A stretch of 64,000 nt of DNA. It comes from Laburnicola sp. R22_1 (lineage: Eukaryota; Ascomycota; Dothideomycetes; Pleosporales; Didymosphaeriaceae). Location: NCBI GenBank assembly GCA_014281115.1, contig JACONQ010000010.1, positions 1,178,001 through 1,242,000 on the forward strand. Reading direction: 5' to 3'. The position numbers were made by a program, and so were the translations under genes. This document shows, in pieces, positions 56,750 through 64,000 of the stretch. The notes beneath the pieces are model-generated. The model had not been told where the DNA came from, did not search any database, and worked only from the letters and a program-made list of their open reading frames with translations. The stretch's first letter is position 1. Every line of letters begins with the position of its first letter.

Positions 56750-59700
56750 AAAAGAGTAAGATATATAATAATATCCTAGCGCGCAATAAGCTTATAAAAG
56801 TTATAAGGCATAGTAGGCTTCTTTAGGTTCTTAGCGTAAAATCTAGCTATAAGTTAAGGATAATTAAGTAGGTTATAGTAAAACTCCTAGGTAAGGTCTA
56901 TAAAGCTATTTTATATAACTTTTTACTCTATAACGCTATAGTTAGGCATATAGAGATTCTTTAACTTATTTAAATAATAGATAAGTATAGTCTTTACTTT
57001 ATACTTTTTATTAGTGCGCTTATCTAATAGTATATTATTCTAATTATACGCTTGCCTATTAAGTAGTTATTTGTTATAAGGGTGTAGTAGCTATAGATAG
57101 AAAATATTATATAGCTAGCCTATCTCTTTAGGTAAGTTAAACTTATAGGCTATATTATTAATAACTTATATAATATAAAACGGTCCCCTATTCTTATAAT
57201 TAAGCAAAGAGCTAGGTCTTTTAGTCTTTAGGTTTTGCGTATTTAATATTACCTTATTACTAACTTTAAAAAATAGTACTAGCGCGTATTTTACATCTGC
57301 GTACTTAGTCTACTTAGCTTATATCTACTATAGATTATTATATAGAAAATTACATATATAAATAAGAAAGTTAATAAAGTTATTTACGCGTTAATAGCCT
57401 ATATAGGTAGGCGTAGTAAGTAGGCGCTTACTAGTAGTAATATTCTTACTTACTAACTTAGCGTTATATAATTAAGTAGGTTTAGTACTATTACGTAGTA
57501 AGTAACCCTTAGTTATAATAAAGGGTGCTATGCTAGTTAACTTACTAACTAATAAGTTAGTAATAAACTCTACTATTAGTAAGTATAAAGCCTAGTTATC
57601 CTATTAGTAGTTAATATACACACGTAAGTATTCCTTTAATATAGTATTAGTAACTTCTATCTAACTATTAGTTTTAGAGTGCTAACTAGTTAATAGGCGT
57701 AGTTTAGTGCTAAGGCATTTATAGAGTTGTCTCTAAAAGTAAAATATAAACTATTAACTATAGTTACTAATAATATTCTTAGAAAACCCTTTCTTATACT
57801 AGATATAAGTAATAAAAGCCTCTATAATTACCTTAGTAGTAATTTTAAGTATAGAAATAAACTTCTTTTTCTTGCTAAGTTAGTCTATAACAACTATAAT
57901 AGCTATATAGGTCTTACTATTATTATAATAAGGTAGGAAACCTATAATAAAGTCTATTAAGATTAATTTTTAGTAGTAGTTTAGGATAGGCAGCAGATAC
58001 AACAAGCCATATTTAGCGTTATAATATAGCTTACTATAGCGGTAAAATATATAGGCGCAGATATAGTAGGCAATAGTGTATATTATATATAGCTAGTAGT
58101 ACTAGTACCTAATATATTTATAAGTACCTTTATAACTAATATATCTAGTAGTAATATTATTATATATAAGGGTGCTGGCCCGAGTTAAAAGTTAATTATT
58201 AAAATCTACGGTGCCGTACTAGTAACGGCTCGACAAGTCACTATATAGGTGGCTAAGGCCGCACTAGTGCCCAATTAGATGCTAGCGCCGGAGCGTCGGT
58301 GCCGATCCCCGGGCGATTCCATAACATTATAAGCCTATTTAAGAATACACATATAGAGCTACTTATTATTAGAAATATATAGTTAGTTTTTAATATATAG
58401 TAGTTCTTTGCTTAGCTAATAACTAGTAATTTTAATTCTAAGTCCTTACTTAAGAAGCTTTTGTAGTAAATATTAGATTTTAGCTTTAATAGTAGTAATA
58501 ATATCCTAGACTATCTTATTAGTAGTATAGACTGTTTTAATATCCTTATATAATTACGCTATCTCCTTAGTCTCTATTATAGTTATAGCGATAGAATTAT
58601 TATTATTAATAATAGAATTATTATTAGTAGTAGTAAGTTTAGCAATATAGTATAATATAGCTGCGAGTTATAGGCCAAAGTAACTACTCTTATCTAATAA
58701 AATGTAGGCGGTAGTAATTACGTAATATAACTCTTTGCCTTTAGAAATCTCTAGATATAAGACTATCTAAACTTAGTATTATTAATAAGCGTTATTATTA
58801 CCTTTAGGTAAGTTGCCTAAATAGCGTATTAAAGCGTTAGGTTTTATGCCTTATTTACTAGAATAGTATTAAGTATAAAAGTTAAACTTAGCTAGAAACT
58901 TAGCCTATTATACTTATTATTAGTTAAGCTATTTGCTAGTTGTAAAATATTACAAAGTAAAGTAATTAGTAACAATATTAATAGAATTCTAGGTGCCTAA
59001 GAGTTTAGATCTCTATTCTTTAAAGGCGCGTACTATAGCTAATAGCTCCTTATTATAGATTTTATAATTGCACTTAGTAGGATTTATTTTATATAACAAA
59101 TACGTAATAGGTTATAGTATACTATAATTATTCTTTTATAATAGGACCACAGCTATAATAAAATCTAACGTGTTAGTCTCTAACTAAGTTTCCTTATCTA
59201 GGTTAAAGTAGACTAAGATAGGCGCTATTACAAAGGCTTGCTTAAGTGCTTTAAACGTAGTTACGGTAAAAGAACCTATCTTAACAGGCTAGTCTTTTAG
59301 TACGTTACCTTTTATAAGGTTAGTTAATAGACAGGCAATCTAACTAAAACTTCTAATAAATTATTAATAAAAATTTAGAAAACCTAGAAAGACTTATATA
59401 TCTTTAAACGTCTATAATAGTTGCTAGTTATAAACTGCCTATACCTTTTTAGAATCTATCTTAATGCCTTTAGTTATTAGGATAATTCTAAGGTATTTAA
59501 TCTTTTTAACCTTAAACTAACACTTATTAATATTTAAATATAGACCCACTTATCCTAGTTTATTAATAATAGTTTATATATATCTAATATAGTCCTTCTT
59601 AGTCTTACTATACATAAGTATATTATCTAAATACACTATATAGAAGTTGTCTAGATACTATTATAGTATTTTATTAATATAAATCTAAAAGTACTAGGGG

Positions 59701-60300
59701 CGCTAATAAGGCTAAATAGCATAATAGCATACTTATATAGGCTATAATAGGTTAGAAATGCTATTTTTTCTTTATTACCTTCTTTAATATATATATTATT
59801 AAAACCTATAATAATATCTATAATAGATATAAACTTAGTCATATTTATTCGCGCTAGCGTATTTTTTAATAATAGTAGCGCGTTACAATTATACTTTATA
59901 ATAGCGTTAATAGTATAGTAATTAATATAGACGCGTAATCTGCCCCCTAGTTTTTTAATAATAAAAATAGATAATATATACTAAAATATACTTGTTTATA
60001 AAAACCTTTTATAGTTATTTTATTAATATATTTCTTAACTGCTATCTCTAAATATATAAGGCTATAAATATATAGTTATAGCGCCTTATTATTAACTAGA
60101 TTAATAGTATAGTTAATGCTAGGGTAATAAGGAGCTAACTTATTAGCTACCTTTAGGTTAAAGTAATAATACTTATTATATAACTAATCTAGTAGTAACT
60201 ACTTAAGTTTATTTAATATTTATAGCTTATTAACTAACTTCTTCATAAATTTATTATAGTTAAACTAACTATAGGCAGCTAGACCTATAGCTACACAAAA
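56750..60300 (-). pseudogene. GyG pol remnant (RT-RH-IN)
   Basis: The RT core is readable at 59842-59651: ISIIDIIIGFNNIYI, GNKEKIAFLT, YKYAIMLFSLISAPSTF, equivalent to the Gypsy DLxxGFxQI, KTAFxT and MPFGLxxAPxTFQ motifs. YLDN (second Asp lost) is at 59633-59622. Integrase near 57690-57500 reads QIEVTNTILKEYLRVYIN and LYLLIVEFITN, matching the catalytic Glu helix region. A GC-rich insert at 58171-58327 lies between. All parts are full of stops; limits approximate. Confidence 0.65.
58171..58327 (+). repeat. GC-rich insert, possible tRNA-related SINE
   Basis: 157 bp of normal G+C inside TA-rich GyG, flanked by TATAAG at 58165-58170 and 58328-58333. It contains TGGCTAAGGCCG (fits an A box) at about 58252 and GGTGCCGATCC (a weak B box, three mismatches) 47 bp later, the spacing of an RNA polymerase III promoter. 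No complete cloverleaf was built. Confidence 0.4.
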
Positions 60301-63300
60301 GGTTTGCGCGTTAAAGTTGCCTTCTATAGAATTTGGCAGACAACTAAGCTAGCTCTAATAGTAGGGCTCTAACTAGGTAATAGAGTTAGAATAATATACT
60401 ACTATAAGGTAAGCTGCCTTACCTATAATAAGACTAATATCTTTGTGTGTTATAGATTATAAGAAGCTAGTAGGCAGCTTATTATAGTAAACTATCTTAG
60501 GTAAAGCGTTTTTAAAATAATTAACTAAGTAGTAATAAGTGTAAAAGGTTATAGACTAGTTGCGTAACTCTAATTATAAATTATAGGCAAATATCTAATC
60601 TATGCTAAGGATAATAGTAAAGGCTCTAATATTAGTAATAAAATATATAGTAGTACTAGTATAAAAACTATACTATATTATAAAATCTATAGCTTAATTA
60701 ATCTTATTTACTATTTTGCTATCTATAAAACATAGCATAATAGAGTTATTAATATTATATAGTCTTAGTTAGTGTTATTTAATATATATAGGACTAATAA
60801 AACTTACACTAGCCTCTATATTAGTAAGTTAATATATCTTATTCTATTTACAAGATACTCTAAGTTTAATAAAATATATAAACTATAACTATTTAACTTT
60901 ATTTAACTAAGGTTCTATATTAATAGTAATAGCGAAAATCTATTGCATACGCTATAAATAAATGCTAAGCTTATTATTTAACTTAAACTTATTTATTTTT
61001 TATTATATAGCTATGAGGTTTTTCCATGTATACTACTACTATTGCTCTCTTATACAATTTTACTTAAGAGCTATTAAAAATATAACTTATTCTTATCTTT
61101 ATAGTCCTAGCTATAATATATACTAGGGTTGCTATTAGCAGTATTATCGTGCTTAGATAACTTATTATAGGAATTATTATATTTATATAGCCTATATAGC
61201 TAGTTAAGATTTGTCTAGATAGTATAAATATATTATGCATCTTTATAATTAACTAGACTAGAGAAAATAATATAGAAATATTTAATATCTTTTATAGAAG
61301 TAATTACATTACTGTAATAACTAGCTATTATATCTATTACGCAATATCTAGCTATTTCGTACCTAAAATATATATTAGCTTTAGCTAGTAGGTCTAACTT
61401 ATATAATATATATTTATAATTATTATATCTAGTAGACTTACTTATATGCAAAGTAAATAAAAGAGTATACGTAGTAGTATTAGACCTAGTTATAGCTATA
61501 TTTATTATATAAGCTTTTAAGTAATTAGGTACTATAGTTACAGAAGCTCCTAAATAACCTATAGTAGACTTATAACTAAGACATTCTATATATAGCGCGT
61601 GTTCTATATAAGAGGCAAAGATTATTTAAGGACAGATAACGCGTTAATAGCTTAAATAACTTAACTATATATAAGCTAGTAGGCTGAATTTATTAGTAAG
61701 TAGTTAGGTATATTAAAATAGTTAACAATAACTATAAATCTTATATACTAATCTATAAGAGTCTCTATAGAATCTTAGGCTAGGTGTCGCCTATAATCTT
61801 TTCTTAGGCGTCTAATAGTTTATTCTTAGATAGATAGATCTTATTAAGATAATTAAGTATATTAGCTATAGTTATAGTAGTCTTAAAGTGTAGATATAAA
61901 AGAGTCTAAGCATATCTCTTAAGTTAGCTGCGCAAATATATAATATATAGTTACTTATTAAAAAGAGTTTATAGCTTATTTATTAATATAATACACTATT
62001 ATTTATAGTTATCTTTATCTGTATCTTTACTAGAAAAAGGGTCCATCTTAGGTATTTAGATGCGTAAGTACTAGAAATCTGCTATAAGTCTAAGTAATAG
62101 AATTACTTTATAGAATAGTAGTAGCCAAGTTTACTATTACGCGTAACTTATATAGCTTATAGCATAGAAATTATATTACAAATTAGGAGCGAGAGAAGAA
62201 TATATATAATTTAGCAATAGGTTATTTACTAGAGTATAACAGACGTTAATATTTAGAAGTTACTTAATAGATAGAATATGTTAATTAGGATTCCTAAACT
62301 ATTAAGCATTATATAGATAACCTCGCTAAATAATATATATAGATAGCTAGTCTTTAAGCTTAGTAATATAGGTACGAGCTATACTTAAGTCCTATTAAAG
62401 GGCTTACTCTATTTTAGTAAGTTATATAAAGTAGTTTTCTAAGTCCTAGTAATTAATACGCGGGATATAGTTATTAAGAAGACAACTTTAGAGTTTTCTA
62501 AGCTATTGCTATAGGGCTATATAATTAGCCGCTAGGGTCTTAGACTTCGTAAGGGCAATAAAGTCCTTTTTTATGAAATTGTAGTATGCTTACAGCTTTA
62601 TTTCTTCCTACTCCATAATCTTAAAAGAGTGCTTATATAACACAATATAATCCTCTAATATCTTAACTTATTCTAACTTTATTATAAACTACTACTCTAA
62701 TACTTTATAACTAGTCTAGCTATATTAATAATAGTAGAAGGGATAACTGCTATTATTGTAATATTTTTATTAAAAACCCCTTAGTCGAAAAATAACTATT
62801 AATAGTAATATAATAATATTCTACTAGAACTTAGGTTTCTAGTTAATAGTATTAACAAACTATATATATTCTTAAACCTTAACTTTGTCTAGCTTTAAAC
62901 TATCTTCTATACTAGTAATACTAGTATACAGTTTATAATTTAGTACGTCACTATTAGTAGTAGTAATATTAGTAAAGTATATATATTTAGGAGATTAGTA
63001 GATAGTAGACTAGCACAATTTTAATAGTTACACATTATAGTTAAAAAATTAGGTATATTAGCAAAAGAGTTTTCTTTATTAAAAGGTCTACTTTTATAAT
63101 TTTTATTATTATTGTCTGCAAAAGCCTTACTATAATCTTTAGATTAAAGAAGTCCCTTTTTAAATATAACTTTACGCTTATTATATTATTACTCTATCTT
63201 TAGTAAGTTATTATCTAACTTATTCTAGTCTATAGGTAGAGTATCCTAAGTAGTGCTTAGCTAAGTTAAGACTTCTAGCTAAGACGTAGTAAAGTTGCAA

Positions 63301-64000
63301 AACTTCTTATAAAAGCTAGTATTATTATTATTATTTTTATAGCTTAGTCTTACTATCTTATCTACTATATATAATAGGTTTATCTCTTAGTAAGTATATA
63401 ATTTAAGTTAGAAGTTAAGAGTTAAGGTTATAAGATGTAAGCATAGTAGAGTGTTATAATTAATTATAGTAGGTAGTTTTTTATATAAGGCATTATAACT
63501 AGCCTATATATAACTATAAAAGTTAGAATATATATAAGGTGTAAAACCTTAAGGCTTTATACGCTAATACTAAACTCTCTAGGCTTTTACTAAAGTAGGT
63601 AAAACATATTAAAATTACTATAAAGTCTTAAGACTTTTTAACTACGTAAAGCAAGCACACTTAAGGACTGTATTTACTACTATACTATACTAGAGTAATT
63701 TACTAAAAGTGTAGATCTTACTAACTTAACTTATAACTATACCTTAGGCTATAAGTTATCTAGGTTATTACTATCTACTATTATTATAAAGGTTATATAT
63801 ATCTATCTAATATTATTATAGAGATTTTGTGTATTAAAAAAGATAGAGGAGACATTATAGTTAGTATTAATAGTTAATAATATTAATATTATCTTATTTC
63901 TTATTAGTAAGATAAATAAAATCACTATAGTTTTTAGTAACTTATAATAAGTTTAATAAATAATTATAACTATAGGTGGCTTATCTAAGTAAGCTAGTCT
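60301..64000. other. Degraded TA-rich sequence, presumed GyG protease/gag region
   Basis: A 72-codon minus-strand stretch (61451-61233) stays open by chance or as a gag/protease remnant. A ~70-bp reverse copy of R3 lies at 62735-62805. Nothing else recognised. Confidence 0.4.
62735..62805 (-). repeat. R3 fragment, reverse orientation
   Basis: Reverse complement of CGACTAAGGGGTTTCTAATAAAAATATTATAATAATAG-type sequence at 19525-19580, with a few transitions. Confidence 0.65.

Larger units (their letters stand above)
7458..64000. other. TA-rich, RIP-mutated transposon block
   Basis: From about 7458 base composition changes abruptly: TA dinucleotides dominate and long open frames vanish in most of it. 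Coding remnants keep their frame while Gln/Arg/Trp codons become TAG, TAA or TGA and catalytic Asp becomes Asn (GAT/GAC to AAT/AAC). These are C-to-T and G-to-A transitions, as expected of RIP in ascomycetes. Younger inserts (22-31 kb, 42-44 kb, 47.4-47.7 kb, 49-56 kb) retain more G+C. Confidence 0.9.
56641..64000 (-). mobile_element. Very degraded Ty3/Gypsy element GyG (runs off the window)
   Basis: Reads leftward. RT and integrase remnants show Gypsy order (RT upstream of integrase). It is the most RIP-mutated element in the window and its right end is not reached. The 60.3-64.0 kb part should contain protease and gag, but I found no secure motif there. Confidence 0.65.

Noticed and set aside
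57727..57936. 69-codon + strand frame
   Set aside because: Opposite to the GyG integrase remnant and composed of Asn/Ile/Leu/Lys/Tyr as expected from random TA-rich DNA.

Overview
The window looks like a chromosome segment from a filamentous ascomycete (Pezizomycotina). The first ~7.45 kb is GC-balanced, gene-dense and has short introns with fungal splice signals. The remaining ~56.5 kb is an extremely TA-rich block made almost wholly of nested, dead transposable elements. Their reading frames are still legible, but glutamine and arginine codons have become TAG, TAA or TGA and catalytic Asp has become Asn. This is the C-to-T (CpA to TpA) pattern expected of repeat-induced point mutation (RIP). 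No tRNA, rRNA or CRISPR array was recognised, and no intact host gene was found to the right of about 7.45 kb.

Gene-bearing end (1-7457). Four genes: the C-terminal part of a fungal-specific transcription factor (+, running in from the left, last intron 1421-1484); a small spliced gene on the minus strand (2116-2705, my own reconstruction); a 472-aa Cys-motif/NLS protein with an RVSF motif (+, 2879-4297); and a 662-aa low-complexity Ala/Pro/Ser/Lys-rich protein (-, 6852-4799, one 65-bp intron). The second and third are divergent; the first/second and third/fourth pairs converge.

Repeat block. From left to right: Ty3/Gypsy element Gy1 (7564-16831, 212-bp LTRs); a patchwork of short dispersed repeats (16.8-19.7 kb); a small direct-repeat-flanked element (19928-22100); Gypsy element GyB (22102-28795, 181-bp LTRs), which carries a spliced gene on the opposite strand between integrase and 3' LTR; a pogo/Fot1-like DNA transposon (29184-31296); Gypsy element GyD (32753-44834, 193-bp LTRs, related to Gy1), into which a Fot1-like element is inserted (40112-44170), itself carrying a second Fot1-like element (42160-43992); a RIP-damaged unidentified minus-strand gene (45070-45702); a solo Copia-type LTR with a perfect 5-bp duplication (47408-47725); a full Copia element (49007-56267, 292-bp LTRs, target duplication ACCTA) whose 5' LTR is split by a third Fot1-like element (49173-50960); and a very degraded minus-strand Gypsy element (about 56.6 kb to the window end) carrying a GC-rich, possibly SINE-like insert (58171-58327).

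The nesting gives a relative chronology: Gypsy elements are oldest and most mutated, Copia and the 49-51 kb Fot1-like element are youngest (near-identical TIRs, all three catalytic Asp kept). The most unusual feature is the antisense multi-exon gene in GyB, with CxxC motifs and two well-formed introns. All identifications come from reading motifs and repeats by eye; no database search was done.
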